From NCBI GenBank assembly GCA_964500225.1, contig CAZCOA010000039.1:1-26613 (forward strand): DNA of 26,613 bases. The letters run 5' to 3'. Below the pieces are notes generated by a model. That model searched no databases. It was not told where the DNA came from and worked only from the letters and a program-made list of their open reading frames with translations. Each line of letters opens with the position of its first letter. Within the stretch, counting starts at the first letter, position 1. Both the position numbers and the translations under genes were made by a program. This DNA is from JAAYDY01 sp964500225 (GTDB lineage: Bacteria > Planctomycetota > Phycisphaerae > FEN-1346 > JAACEH01). This document shows positions 1 to 8,484 of this stretch, one piece after another.

Positions 1-77
1 CCGAGGGTCACAAGGCGCCGGCCGAGCAGGCGATCCCGCTGGAAGCGTCGGAAGAGGCCGTGCTGTCGCAGTTCTAA
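1..77 (+). CDS. C-terminal fragment of an unrecognised protein
   Basis: An open frame enters from the left edge (first full codon at position 3) and ends at TAA 75-77. Only 24 residues are visible; the last ones read ASEEAVLSQF. The fragment is hydrophilic with a mildly acidic, Ala/Glu-rich tail and no recognisable motif, so no function is assigned. It is read as coding because the frame is open to the edge and a strong hairpin terminator follows 25 bp after the stop, as expected for the end of a transcription unit. Confidence 0.5.
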   Translation, partial: EGHKAPAEQAIPLEASEEAVLSQF

Positions 78-102
78 GCGGCTCTCTGCAAGGGCATTTG
101 TG

Positions 103-132
103 GGATCCCCCGGACCGGAGTCCGGGGGATCC
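103..132 (+). terminator. Intrinsic terminator after the left-edge gene
   Basis: A perfect 12-bp inverted repeat (GGATCCCCCGGA, 103-114, and its complement, 121-132) encloses a 6-nt loop and is followed by a short T-rich run (TTCTGTTAT). The stem is very G+C-rich. It separates the left-edge gene from the beta-galactosidase gene. Confidence 0.6.
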
Positions 133-201
133 TTCTGTTATGGAGGGGCGTCGCTTCGTGGCTTGCAGTGTTTCCCGGGCCGCAGCCGGCAGGAAATGTA
201 C

Positions 202-231
202 TTGCCGCCCGTGCCTCGGTCACTGTATTCT
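202..231 (+). promoter_or_regulatory. Candidate sigma70-type promoter for the GH2 gene
   Basis: TTGCCG (202-207) and TATTCT (226-231) are separated by 18 bp, each matching the -35/-10 consensus at 4 of 6 positions. The predicted start near 238 would give a leader of about 66 nt before ATG 304. A strong Shine-Dalgarno GAGGAGGA (293-300) lies just before that ATG. The call is based on sequence match only. Confidence 0.3.
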
Positions 232-303
232 CAGTACCCATCCGCGGCACAACACGGCGACCTACCTTGGCTATCTCGATCCAGTCCGCGCTGAGGAGGA
301 GCT

Positions 304-3300
304 ATGACACTGCTCAAACCGGGCATTTTTCAGCGTCCGTGGGAGCAGCCGGAGTTGACCAGTCTGAACCGGCTGCCGATGAGGGCCACTCTGTGGCCGT
401 TTGCTTCGGTTGCGGCCGCGCGGCGACTGGACCCGGCCGGCAGTCCGTGGGTGATGAGTCTGGACGGGACGTGGGAGTTTCGACTGTTCGACCGTCCCGA
501 GACGGTGGGGCCTGAAGATCTCGGACCGACCGCGCCAAAAGGTTACGGGCCGATCATCGTGCCGGGCAACTGGACCATGCAGGGGCACGACAAGCCGCAC
601 TATACAAACGTGGCTATGCCGTTTGCCAACACCCCTCCGACGGTGCCCGACCGCAACCCGACGGGCGTCTATCGGCGGACATTCAAGTTGCCTCGAGGCT
701 GGGCGTCGCGGCGCACGGTGCTTCAGATCGGCGGCGGCGAGAGCTGCTATTACATTTACCTGAACGGGCGTTTTGTCGGCATGAGCAAGGACTCGCGGCT
801 CCCGGCGGAGTTCGACTTGTCGGCGCACGTCAACGCCGGCCGCAACCTTCTGGCGGTCATGTGCATCCGCTACGGCGACGCTTCGTATGTGGAAGACCAG
901 GATCATTGGTGGATGGCGGGTCTGCACCGGAGCGTGACGCTCTATTCGACGGGCCATTGCTATATCGAGGACGTTTTCGCCAGGGCGCTGCTCGATCCAG
1001 CCGACTATCGGGCGGGACGCCTGAACGTCACGGTGAAAATCAATTTCGACTACCCACCCGCCCTGGACGAGGTGCGCACGGTGGAGGCGGTCCTTACGGA
1101 TGCGGCCGGCCGCAAGGTGCTGCGAAAGCCGCTTTCGGCTTCGATCAGCCCGAGCTATCGCGAGAACTACTATGAATGCACCCTGGCCGCGGTGTTGCCG
1201 CGCGTCCGGGCCTGGTCGCCCGAGTTGCCGCATCTGTACCACTTGGTGGTGACTCTCCGAGACGAGCGGGGCAGGGCGATAGAACATACGGCCTGCCGAG
1301 TGGGGTTTCGCACGGTGGAGGTCCGCGACCGTCGTTTTCTGCTCAATGGCAGGCCGATGCTGATCAAAGGCGTCAACCGGCACGATCATGATCCCGACAC
1401 GGGCAAGGCCGTCGGCCGCGAGATGATGCTCAAGGACGTGCAGCTCCTGAAGCAGTTCAACTTCAACGCCGTCCGCACGAGCCATTACCCGAACGATCCC
1501 GCGTGGTACGATCTGTGCGACGAGTACGGCATTCTCGTACTGGACGAGGCCAACATCGAGAGCCACGCCAACTACGCCACGCTCTGTCGTGACCCGCGGT
1601 GGTCCGACGCGTGGTTCGAGCGGGTGTCGCGCATGGTGATTCGCGACAAGAACCACCCGTGTATTTTTGGCTGGTCGCTCGGGAATGAGTCTGGTTACGG
1701 CGAGAACCACGACCGTGCGGCGGCGTGGGTCAGGGCATACGACCCCGACCGTATCGTCCACAACGAAGGCTCGATCAAACCACGCTGGGACCAGGGCGGG
1801 CCGAATCAATACGGTCCCGGCGGCGAGCGGGCTAACGATTTCTTGGATCCCATGTACCCGAGTATTCCCGAAGTGATTGCCGTGGGCCGCGCGGGCAAGG
1901 ACCGGCGGCGGCCGTTTATCATGTGCGAATACGCCCACGCGATGGGCAACTCGTGCGGCTGCCTGAAGGAATACTGGCAGGCCATCTACAACTATCCCGG
2001 CCTCGGCGGCGGATTTATCTGGGACTGGGTCGAACAGGGGCTCCGCAAGGCGGATCCGAAGACCGGGCGTGAGTTTTGGGCTTATGGCGGCGACTTCGGC
2101 GATGAGCCGAACGACCTGAACTTTTGCTGCAACGGGATGGTTATGCCCGACCGCGCGATCAAACCGCAGATGTGGGAGTTCAAGAAGCTCGTCCAGCCGG
2201 TCAGCATCGCCGCGAGGAACCTCAAGGCCGGCATGCTCACCATCACGAATCGTGATGTGTTCCGAGACCTCGGCTGGCTCCAGGGCCGCTGGGTGCTTAC
2301 GGTGGACGGTCGGCGCGTGGCTCGCGGCGTGTTGCCGCACCTGACGCTGGCTCCCCAGAAGAGCCGCACCGTGCGCATCGCTTTGCCCAGGCTCTTTGTG
2401 AAACAGGGCGAGGAGGCGCATCTGCGGGTCAGTTTTCACGCGCGTCGGAAGCTGCCGTGGTGCGGCAAGGGGCACGAGGTGGCGTGGGAGCAGTTTGCCA
2501 TGCCTGCTGCGGCGGCCGGCACGTTGTCCGCACCGTCACCGTGCGACGCCGTGACGATCTATACCGGCAAGGCTGCGGCCGTGGGGTCGCGCGGGCTGGC
2601 CGTGACGGTCGATCCCAAGGCCGGTCGTCTGGTGGGGCTGAGTCTGGGGGGACGACCGCTCATCGTGGCCGGCCCGCGGTTCAACCTGTGGCGTGCGCCG
2701 GTGGACAACGACGGCATCAAGGGACGCAAGGATCAGTGGACTACCGACCGCAAGCCGCTGGGCCGCTGGATCAACGCGGGCTACGATCGCCTGACCGCGC
2801 GGACCCTGGCGGCATCGGTGACGGAACGAGCCGGCGTTCTTGCCGTGAGCAACACGGAGCGACACATTCCGCGCGGCGGCAAGGGGGCCTTCGACGTCGT
2901 CAACACGTATCGCATCCGCCCCGACGGCATGATTCTGTGCAGCCACGTCATCCGGTTCGCCGAAGGTATGACCGACCCGCCGCGTCTGGGTGTGCGGCTC
3001 GCGGCGGCTGCCGGGTTGGAGAGGATCGCCTGGTTTGGCCGCGGACCGTGGGAAACCTACCCCGACCGCTGTTACGCCGGCGACGTCGGCTGGTACGATC
3101 AATCGGTGGACGAGCAGTTCTTCCCATATATTGTGCCGCAGGAGACGGGCCTGAAGACGGCAACGCGGCTGTTTGCGCTGTACGATGACGACGGCGTCGG
3201 CGTACAGTGGCAGTCGCTGGGCCGCCCGTTCGCCTTCAGCGCGCTGCACTACACGCCGGAGGACCTTACCGCCGCCCGCCACACCTGCGACCTCGTGCGG

Positions 3301-3465
3301 CGAGACGAGGCGACGATCCTGATTGATGCGGCTCATCGCGGTCTCGGCACAGCCAGTTGCGGCCCCGACACATTGGAACCCTACCGGATCTCGCCCGGGC
3401 GCTACGTGCTCCGCTACGCGATTATTCCCCTGGCGGGTGAGCGGCCGCGACGCTGGTTGATCTGA
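304..3465 (+). CDS. lacZ: GH2 beta-galactosidase, LacZ type
   Basis: This protein hydrolyses terminal beta-D-galactosides. It has 1053 residues, close to the roughly 1020 of E. coli LacZ, and aligns by eye along its length. Visible landmarks are the N-terminal SLNRLPMRATLWPF, the sugar-binding domain (GNWTMQGHDKPHYTNV, NPTGVYRR), DASYVEDQDHWW with the substrate-binding Asp region, and GVNRHDHDPDTG. LDEANIESHA carries the Mg-site Glu/His. The acid/base Glu462 lies in LGNESGYG and the nucleophile Glu542 in CEYAHAMGN, equivalent to E. coli E461 and E537. The C-terminal small-chain domain contains FNLWRAPVDNDG. There is no signal peptide, so it should be cytoplasmic and act on imported oligosaccharides. 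Start 304 follows a strong Shine-Dalgarno. No lac-type permease or repressor adjoins it. Specificity for another galactoside than lactose is possible. Confidence 0.95.
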   Translation: MTLLKPGIFQRPWEQPELTSLNRLPMRATLWPFASVAAARRLDPAGSPWVMSLDGTWEFRLFDRPETVGPEDLGPTAPKGYGPIIVPGNWTMQGHDKPHYTNVAMPFANTPPTVPDRNPTGVYRRTFKLPRGWASRRTVLQIGGGESCYYIYLNGRFVGMSKDSRLPAEFDLSAHVNAGRNLLAVMCIRYGDASYVEDQDHWWMAGLHRSVTLYSTGHCYIEDVFARALLDPADYRAGRLNVTVKINFDYPPALDEVRTVEAVLTDAAGRKVLRKPLSASISPSYRENYYECTLAAVLPRVRAWSPELPHLYHLVVTLRDERGRAIEHTACRVGFRTVEVRDRRFLLNGRPMLIKGVNRHDHDPDTGKAVGREMMLKDVQLLKQFNFNAVRTSHYPNDPAWYDLCDEYGILVLDEANIESHANYATLCRDPRWSDAWFERVSRMVIRDKNHPCIFGWSLGNESGYGENHDRAAAWVRAYDPDRIVHNEGSIKPRWDQGGPNQYGPGGERANDFLDPMYPSIPEVIAVGRAGKDRRRPFIMCEYAHAMGNSCGCLKEYWQAIYNYPGLGGGFIWDWVEQGLRKADPKTGREFWAYGGDFGDEPNDLNFCCNGMVMPDRAIKPQMWEFKKLVQPVSIAARNLKAGMLTITNRDVFRDLGWLQGRWVLTVDGRRVARGVLPHLTLAPQKSRTVRIALPRLFVKQGEEAHLRVSFHARRKLPWCGKGHEVAWEQFAMPAAAAGTLSAPSPCDAVTIYTGKAAAVGSRGLAVTVDPKAGRLVGLSLGGRPLIVAGPRFNLWRAPVDNDGIKGRKDQWTTDRKPLGRWINAGYDRLTARTLAASVTERAGVLAVSNTERHIPRGGKGAFDVVNTYRIRPDGMILCSHVIRFAEGMTDPPRLGVRLAAAAGLERIAWFGRGPWETYPDRCYAGDVGWYDQSVDEQFFPYIVPQETGLKTATRLFALYDDDGVGVQWQSLGRPFAFSALHYTPEDLTAARHTCDLVRRDEATILIDAAHRGLGTASCGPDTLEPYRISPGRYVLRYAIIPLAGERPRRWLI

Positions 3466-3606
3466 CGCGTGGTTCTCGGGAGACGCCGGGGCCTTTCAGG
3501 AACGAACGTTGTTCCCATCGGCGGACTCGGGAACGGACGATGGAACACATGATTGTTGGTGTCCACGGTTGCCGGTTCCGACTGGCAGGACCGCAGCCGA
3601 CAGTTG

Positions 3607-3612
3607 TATAAT
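3607..3612 (+). promoter_or_regulatory. Candidate -10 box upstream of the EamA gene
   Basis: A perfect TATAAT lies at 3607-3612 in the 270-bp gap between the GH2 gene and the transporter. No good -35 hexamer lies 16-18 bp upstream, so the site is weak evidence alone. It predicts a start near 3619 and a leader of about 115 nt if the transporter begins at 3736. The rest of the gap (3466-3735) shows only a small GGAAC/GTTCC hairpin near 3500-3516. Confidence 0.25.
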
Positions 3613-3735
3613 CTCGCGGCCGAGGTGGGCCGACTTTGGGGCCGTTCGTGTCCGGCGCCTCGGTCGCAGGAGGCACGCCCCTGGTCGGGCGCCTGCGAAT
3701 CTCTGTACAGCGGCATCGTAAGGCGGCTACACGGC

Positions 3736-4653
3736 GTGTCGGACCTGCACATCGGAATTCTTCTGGCCTTTGTGTCTGCCTTCACCTTTGTCGGCCAGAA
3801 CTTTTGGCTGCGCGAACTCCAGGCCCGAGAGGGGTTCTGGCGGTATCTTTTCCTGATCAATGCCGTGCCCGCGGTCGTCGGGGTGCTGAGTTGGCTGATT
3901 CTGCCGCCGGATTTCAGGTGGGAGCTTGTGCGCGGCTCCCTGTACGCCTCCATTCCCGGCCTGATCGGAATGACGTTCCTCGGGTTGGCCGTGCGCTACG
4001 GCGACATCAGCCATGTCGGGCCCGTCATCGGCTCGAAGCCCCTGATCGTGACCGTTCTGGCGGCCTGCCTTGGCATGGAACCGACATCGCCCGAACTCTG
4101 GGGCGCCTCAGGTTTGCTCCTGGTGGCCCTTTTCCTTGTCTCGGGAAACCGCGAGGTCCTGACCAAGCCATGGCAGGTTGCCGAACCGGCCGTCCTGCTG
4201 GCCGTCGGCTTCTGCGTCGCTTACGGAGCATGCGACCTCATCACCCGCAAGCAGATGGCTCTCTACGGCCTCAATGTCTGGGATTTCCTCGCTATGAACT
4301 GGCTTGTCCGCAGCGCTATCATCGGTGCCGTGCTGGCCGCCCGATGGATGGTCACGCGAGAACGGGTCTGGCCTCGCAGGGCCAGCACGTATTTCTGGAC
4401 CGTTCCCGCGACGGCCCTGCATGGCGTCGCGTTCATGGGGGCCATGAAATACACCAACTCGGCCGTGCTGACCAACGTCCTGGCGAGCGTGCGCGGCACG
4501 CTGTCGGTGGTCGCGGTGCTGGTCCTGGCTCACTGGGGCCTCGTCCGCAAGGAGCCCATGACCCGGCCCGTGATTATCGGGCGGCTGGTCGGCGCGGGGC
4601 TCATCTGCGTAGCCGTTTACCTCGGGCTGCGCGGAGGACTCGGGTCGTCGTGA
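3736..4653 (+). CDS. EamA/DMT-superfamily membrane transporter
   Basis: This is a predicted inner-membrane transporter of the drug/metabolite (10-TM) type; the substrate is unknown. From GTG 3736 the product has 305 residues, the usual EamA length. It begins directly with a first membrane helix (HIGILLAFVSAFTFVGQNFW). Two similar halves of about five hydrophobic segments follow. The first contains GLAVRYGDISHVGPVIGSKPLIV and the second GVAFMGAMKYTNSAVLTNVLASVRG, the repeat-end signature seen in EamA proteins. The frame stays open upstream to TTG 3553, but that extra 61 residues is polar, low-quality sequence, so 3736 is preferred despite a weak ribosome site (AAGG, 12 nt away). It is probably its own transcription unit. 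EamA membership is confident; a guanidinium, amino-acid or nucleotide-sugar substrate cannot be distinguished. Confidence 0.8.
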   Translation: MSDLHIGILLAFVSAFTFVGQNFWLRELQAREGFWRYLFLINAVPAVVGVLSWLILPPDFRWELVRGSLYASIPGLIGMTFLGLAVRYGDISHVGPVIGSKPLIVTVLAACLGMEPTSPELWGASGLLLVALFLVSGNREVLTKPWQVAEPAVLLAVGFCVAYGACDLITRKQMALYGLNVWDFLAMNWLVRSAIIGAVLAARWMVTRERVWPRRASTYFWTVPATALHGVAFMGAMKYTNSAVLTNVLASVRGTLSVVAVLVLAHWGLVRKEPMTRPVIIGRLVGAGLICVAVYLGLRGGLGSS

Positions 4654-4680
4654 CGCTGTGGGCGCTTTGCTTGCGCGGGC

Positions 4681-4708
4681 TTCGCGCGGCCCCGGATTCG
4701 GATATAAT
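4681..4708 (+). promoter_or_regulatory. Candidate promoter for the membrane-anchored protein
   Basis: A perfect TATAAT at 4703-4708 is preceded by a weak -35 TTCGCG (4681-4686, 16-bp spacer). The predicted transcription start near 4715 gives a leader of about 26 nt to ATG 4741, containing the ribosome site GAGGG (4728-4732). Confidence 0.35.
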
Positions 4709-4740
4709 AGGTGTGATCCGGGGCGATGAGGGCACTTCTT

Positions 4741-5370
4741 ATGTCGAAATGGAAAACTGCACTGATCGTAACGCTGCTTGTGGTGGTGGCTGCCGTGGGC
4801 TACCGCCTGGCCATGTCGCAGGCGGAGCTGGACATTTACCGCGAGCGGCTGGCTAACCTAAGCGAGGAGTATGAATCGCTGCGGTCCCGCTACAACGAGG
4901 CCGTGCGCAAGACGGCGGTCACTGAACTGATTGTCCGCGGCGGCAAGCTCTCGCTTTCCATTCGGACCATCCAGGGCGTTGACCGGGTGATCGAGACGCC
5001 GTACGACCCGTCGCAGGAAATCTATTGCGACTATGTTCTTCTGGACGGCCGCCTGTGGATTCGCCGTGTTTACGATGCCCGGACGCCCCCGCGTGACGGG
5101 CTTCTCATCGATGACAAGCTGGCCGACGTGGACTGGAACAACCCGGCCGCCCGATATGGCAATGCCGTGTACCGCTCCCTCGGTGAAGGCCGCTGGGTGG
5201 TCACGGTGACCGGCGACGGCTCGCTTGGGCTGGTCCGGCTGGACGACGGGGCGGAGGTGTCGCTTTCCGGCCCGCCTCCCGTGCGCGACTACGCCGAGAT
5301 CGACAAGGAAATCCACCGAGAGATGACCCGGATCACTCTGGGCGAAGCCTTGCGTCGCATGTTCCGGTAG
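4741..5370 (+). CDS. Membrane-anchored protein of unknown function
   Basis: I do not recognise a family. The 209-residue product has one N-terminal membrane segment (about residues 5-22, TALIVTLLVVVAAVGYRLA). A short heptad-like helix rich in Glu, Leu and Arg follows (about residues 26-56, AELDIYRERLANLSEEYESL). The rest is a predominantly beta region of about 150 residues with many Asp, Gly and aromatic residues (YDPSQEIYCDYVLLDGRLWIRRVYDA). The arrangement suggests a signal-anchor protein with a periplasmic domain held off the membrane by a coiled coil. ATG 4741 is chosen because GAGGG sits 8 nt upstream. ATG 4726 would add only MRALL and has no spaced ribosome site. truD begins about 100 bp downstream on the same strand, possibly co-transcribed. 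Confidence 0.7.
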   Translation: MSKWKTALIVTLLVVVAAVGYRLAMSQAELDIYRERLANLSEEYESLRSRYNEAVRKTAVTELIVRGGKLSLSIRTIQGVDRVIETPYDPSQEIYCDYVLLDGRLWIRRVYDARTPPRDGLLIDDKLADVDWNNPAARYGNAVYRSLGEGRWVVTVTGDGSLGLVRLDDGAEVSLSGPPPVRDYAEIDKEIHREMTRITLGEALRRMFR

Positions 5371-5472
5371 GAGGGCCGCTCCGGGTCTTTGGTGTTCGCC
5401 ATCGGTCGGGTTATTGCCGCGTCGGCGAAGACGTTCTTTCCATGTGTTCCAGGGTATCTTTCGGGAGTTGAC

Positions 5473-6750
5473 GTGGCTGCGACCTTCTCTGAACATCTGC
5501 CGCCCCTGCCGCGGCTGACGGACGATCTGCCGGGCACGGGAGGTCGTCTCCGCGTTTCGATGGAAGATTTCGAGGTGACGGAACTGCCCATGTACGAGCC
5601 GTCGGGGCAGGGCACCCACAGTTATCTGTGGATCGAGAAACGCGGCATCGCGACCATGGAACTGGTTCAGCGACTGGCTCGTGCCCTCGGTCGCAACCCG
5701 CGTGATTTCGGAATAGCCGGGCTGAAGGATGCCAGGGCCGTCACGCGGCAATGGGTCAGCATCGAGCACGTGGACGACCGACGGTTGGAAGGGTTTGCGG
5801 GGGACGGTTGGCGCGTGCTGCGCGTCTCGCGGCACGGCAACAAGCTGAAGATCGGGCACCTTCGCGGCAACGAGTTTGCGATCACGATCCGCGATGTGGT
5901 GCCGGACGCTGCCGCCAGGGCTCGGGCCGTAGTGGACCGGCTGGTCCGCGTGGGGGTGCCGAACCTGTTCGGTGGCCAGCGGTTCGGCCTTCGCGGGGAC
6001 TCGCACCTGATCGGCCGCGCGATCGTGGCCGGCCAATGGCGCGAGGTCTGCGACGTGCTTCTGGGCCGGCCGTCGGAGGCCGACCCGCCGCGCGGGCGAC
6101 AATTCCGGTCGCTCTACGATGCGGGCCGCTACCAGGGAGCTCGGGCCGTGGTGCCGCCGGGGCACCGCGAACACATCGCCGTGCTCGACGCTCTGATCCG
6201 GACGCGAGGCGACTTCGGCCGCGCGGCACGGGCCATGCCCAAAAACATGATGCGGTTCTTCGTCTCGGCCTGGCAATCGGCCCTGTTCAACGAGGTGACG
6301 GCTTGCCGCATGCCGCACCTGGGGCAACTGATGGCCGGCGACCTGGCGTGGCTGCACGACCGAGGCGCCGTGTTCATCGTGGAGGACGCCACGGCCGAGC
6401 AGCCGCGGGCGGACCGCCTGGAGATCAGTCCGTCAGGGCCGCTGTTCGGCGGCCGGATGAAGCAGGCCGGCGGGCGGCCCGGCCAGATCGAGCGCGAGGT
6501 GCTGGCCGCCTCGGGCCTCGACGAGCGGGCGTTGATGCGTAACAAATTGCTTCGCGGCGGGCGGCGGCCGATGCGCGTGCCGCTGGCCGGCGCCGAGATC
6601 GACGACATATCCCCAGGAGCAATCCGTGTCCGGTTTTCCCTTCCTGCCGGCACCTACGCGACGGTGGTCATGGACGAGATCATGAAGTGCGGCCCCGCCG
6701 GCGACGACGATGCCGCGACTCCTTCCATGGATGCCGACGACGAATCCTGA
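5473..6750 (+). CDS. truD: tRNA pseudouridine synthase D (TruD)
   Basis: TruD converts U13 in the D-loop of certain tRNAs to pseudouridine in the cytoplasm. The family motif GLKDARAVTRQWVS is present with catalytic Asp86. Upstream are EDFEVTELPMYEPSGQGTH and LWIEKRGIATMELVQRLAR, both typical of TruD. The insertion domain is followed by PSGPLFGGRMK and the C-terminal FSLPAGTYATVVMDEIMK. From GTG 5473 the protein has 425 residues, longer than E. coli TruD (about 350). It ends in an acidic Asp-rich tail of about 20 residues (GDDDAATPSMDADDES). The frame is open back to 5389, but GTG 5473 has a well-placed GGGAG (5463-5467) and starts where family homology starts. The neighbours do not suggest a shared pathway. 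Confidence 0.92.
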   Translation: MAATFSEHLPPLPRLTDDLPGTGGRLRVSMEDFEVTELPMYEPSGQGTHSYLWIEKRGIATMELVQRLARALGRNPRDFGIAGLKDARAVTRQWVSIEHVDDRRLEGFAGDGWRVLRVSRHGNKLKIGHLRGNEFAITIRDVVPDAAARARAVVDRLVRVGVPNLFGGQRFGLRGDSHLIGRAIVAGQWREVCDVLLGRPSEADPPRGRQFRSLYDAGRYQGARAVVPPGHREHIAVLDALIRTRGDFGRAARAMPKNMMRFFVSAWQSALFNEVTACRMPHLGQLMAGDLAWLHDRGAVFIVEDATAEQPRADRLEISPSGPLFGGRMKQAGGRPGQIEREVLAASGLDERALMRNKLLRGGRRPMRVPLAGAEIDDISPGAIRVRFSLPAGTYATVVMDEIMKCGPAGDDDAATPSMDADDES

Positions 6751-6948
6751 CGACGTCGCTGCGCCGACTCTGGCCGAATCGGTGTTGACGGCCGATTATA
6801 AACGGGGTGGAGGGCGACATCTGGTGCGACACTCCGTTACGTACATTGTGTTTACTGGGTGTCGGCGCGTCCTATTCGTTTCACGCGGCGGGATGAAGAG
6901 CGTATCCGTGCATAGACCTGTGAGTGGACACCGAAAGGAGGAAGAACA

Positions 6949-8313
6949 ATGCTCCTACGAATAACTTGTGCCGTGTGTGTGCTGGGGTCCATGGTGGTTG
7001 CGGCGCCGTGGGCCGAGGCCGACGCCGCCGAGTCGCTGCCGGTGCCCCAACTCTATGGGCTCTATTCGTGGGCGGCCAATTACGTCCGTTATGCCGACGA
7101 CATTCAGAAGACGGGCATTCGCTGGGTTCGTGCCGGTGGCTGGGAGGACAACAAGGAGGCCGAGGAGGCGGCGCTGACAGCCGCGAGGAATGGTGTTTAT
7201 CTGACGCCGACGTTGTACATGAAAGAACTGTCACACGACCGCACGATGCCGGTGGAGGAAGCGGTATCCACATTCCGGGAGAATGTGCGCGCATCGGTTC
7301 TGCGCTACGGTCCTGGCGGAACTTTGTGGAAAGAACATCCGGACGTCAAGCCGCTGCCGATCCGGTACTGGCAAATCTGGAACGAGCCGAACATCGAGTT
7401 TCTGAACCCCGGCGAGACTGGGCTCCTGCGCACGGAGCTCTACGCGAAGTTGTTGAAAGCGGCGACCGAGGAGATTCGCAAGGCGGATCCCGGCGCGAAG
7501 ATCATCGCGTTCAATACGGCCGGGGGCGTGCCCGACCGCGGTCAGGCGTTGAAGGCAGACGGCATGTTCCAGAAAATCAAATACATCGGTTGGCGGAAGT
7601 TCATCCGCGACGTCGTCGAGTTGGCGGGGCCCGACTCGTATGACTACATCGGGACGCACCCCTACACCATGCCCAGCAGCCCGGAGGCCGGCGGCTTGGT
7701 TGGCGGCATCGAAATGATCCGAGAGTGGGAGAAAGAAGCCAATCTCAAGGCCAGGCCTATCTGGTTCACGGAGGTTGGTTTCCCGATCGAGTATCCCAAC
7801 CAGCGGCAGGTGCGCGACGAGCGGCAACAGGCGTGCTTTACGGTGCGGCTGTATGCCTTGGCCGGTGCGCACGGCGTGACGCAAGTGCAGGTGATGTATG
7901 TCGAGGACATCATCTACGGGCCGGACAATTCCCGGCGCTCGTTCGGCTTCTTTGTCAAGCCCGGCCAGTGGCGCGAGCAGGCGAAAGCGACGCGGGTGAT
8001 GATCAAGCTGATTCCGGATCCTCGCAAGGACGTTCGGACGCTCAGCGAGAAGGCCGACGGCGTATGTGCTTTTGAGTTCAAGGGCCCCGGCGGCGAGCCG
8101 GTGCTGATGGCGTGGAACGCCGGCGAGGGGGCCGTGGAGCACCAGTTCGACGGTTACGGCAAGGGGGCTATCCTGGTGGACATGCTGGGTGCCGTCAGCC
8201 GTGTGGAGGCCGAGGGCGGCAAAGTGAAGCTCAAACTGACGGAGGCCCCCGTGTATGTGTTATCGCAACAGAAGTGGCAACGGGAGGACGTGGAAAGACT
8301 GCTGGCGGAGTAA
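6949..8313 (+). CDS. Secreted clan GH-A glycoside hydrolase-like protein
   Basis: This is a probable exported glycosidase of 454 residues. A signal peptide is visible (about residues 1-26, MLLRITCAVCVLGSMVVAA, cleavage near EADA/AE). The mature part reads as a TIM barrel of the GH-A clan. YWQIWNEPNIEF carries the predicted acid/base Glu146 after strand 4, and IWFTEVGFP the predicted nucleophile Glu275 after strand 7. YIGTHPYTMP matches the barrel strand that usually precedes strand 7. A C-terminal beta domain (about residues 355-440, VLMAWNAGEGAVEHQFDGYG) resembles the small sandwich seen in GH39- and GH30-like enzymes. The pattern is closest to GH39/GH5-type proteins, but I cannot fix the family or substrate. 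ATG 6949 follows a strong AAAGGAGG (6934-6941). It stands alone; the ECF sigma operon follows after a hairpin. Confidence 0.8.
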   Translation: MLLRITCAVCVLGSMVVAAPWAEADAAESLPVPQLYGLYSWAANYVRYADDIQKTGIRWVRAGGWEDNKEAEEAALTAARNGVYLTPTLYMKELSHDRTMPVEEAVSTFRENVRASVLRYGPGGTLWKEHPDVKPLPIRYWQIWNEPNIEFLNPGETGLLRTELYAKLLKAATEEIRKADPGAKIIAFNTAGGVPDRGQALKADGMFQKIKYIGWRKFIRDVVELAGPDSYDYIGTHPYTMPSSPEAGGLVGGIEMIREWEKEANLKARPIWFTEVGFPIEYPNQRQVRDERQQACFTVRLYALAGAHGVTQVQVMYVEDIIYGPDNSRRSFGFFVKPGQWREQAKATRVMIKLIPDPRKDVRTLSEKADGVCAFEFKGPGGEPVLMAWNAGEGAVEHQFDGYGKGAILVDMLGAVSRVEAEGGKVKLKLTEAPVYVLSQQKWQREDVERLLAE

Positions 8314-8345
8314 ACGGCTGGCGTCACGGCACGTGAGGACTTGGG

Positions 8346-8375
8346 CGGCCGGTGCCCCTGCGAGGGAACCGGCCG
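8346..8375 (+). terminator. Possible terminator hairpin after the GH-A gene
   Basis: An 8-bp inverted repeat CGGCCGGT/ACCGGCCG surrounds a 14-nt loop 33 bp after the stop at 8313. There is no T-tract, so termination would have to be Rho-dependent or inefficient. The position between two units supports the call only moderately. Confidence 0.3.
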
Positions 8376-8408
8376 TCGCTCTGCCGTGGTGTGTCGGGGG
8401 TTGTACGG

Positions 8409-8438
8409 TTGAACTGGGCAGGTCCGGCTGCTACAATC
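8409..8438 (+). promoter_or_regulatory. Promoter of the ECF sigma operon
   Basis: TTGAAC (8409-8414) and TACAAT (8433-8438) lie 18 bp apart, matching the sigma70 consensus at 4/6 and 5/6. The predicted start near 8445 is about 40 nt before GTG 8485. It reads as a housekeeping promoter; no typical ECF AAC/CGTC pair was seen here, so autoregulation by the encoded sigma factor is not evident. Confidence 0.45.
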
Positions 8439-8484
8439 TTCTCTCGATTGGGTTGTTTCCGCTTGGCGGCGTTACGGGAGCGGC

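Noticed and set aside
271..2475. Long minus-strand open frame of 734 codons opposite the GH2 gene
   Set aside because: It mirrors the codon pattern of the plus-strand beta-galactosidase in G+C-rich DNA, and its translation shows no family motif. The plus strand has intact catalytic motifs.
3553..3735. N-terminal extension of the EamA protein to TTG 3553
   Set aside because: The extra 61 residues are polar and unlike the family, and they overlap the TATAAT box; GTG 3736 gives the normal length.
6785..6802. TTGACG and TATAAA upstream of the GH-A gene
   Set aside because: Good hexamers, but only 6 bp apart instead of 16-18, so they cannot form one promoter; neither has a partner at proper spacing.
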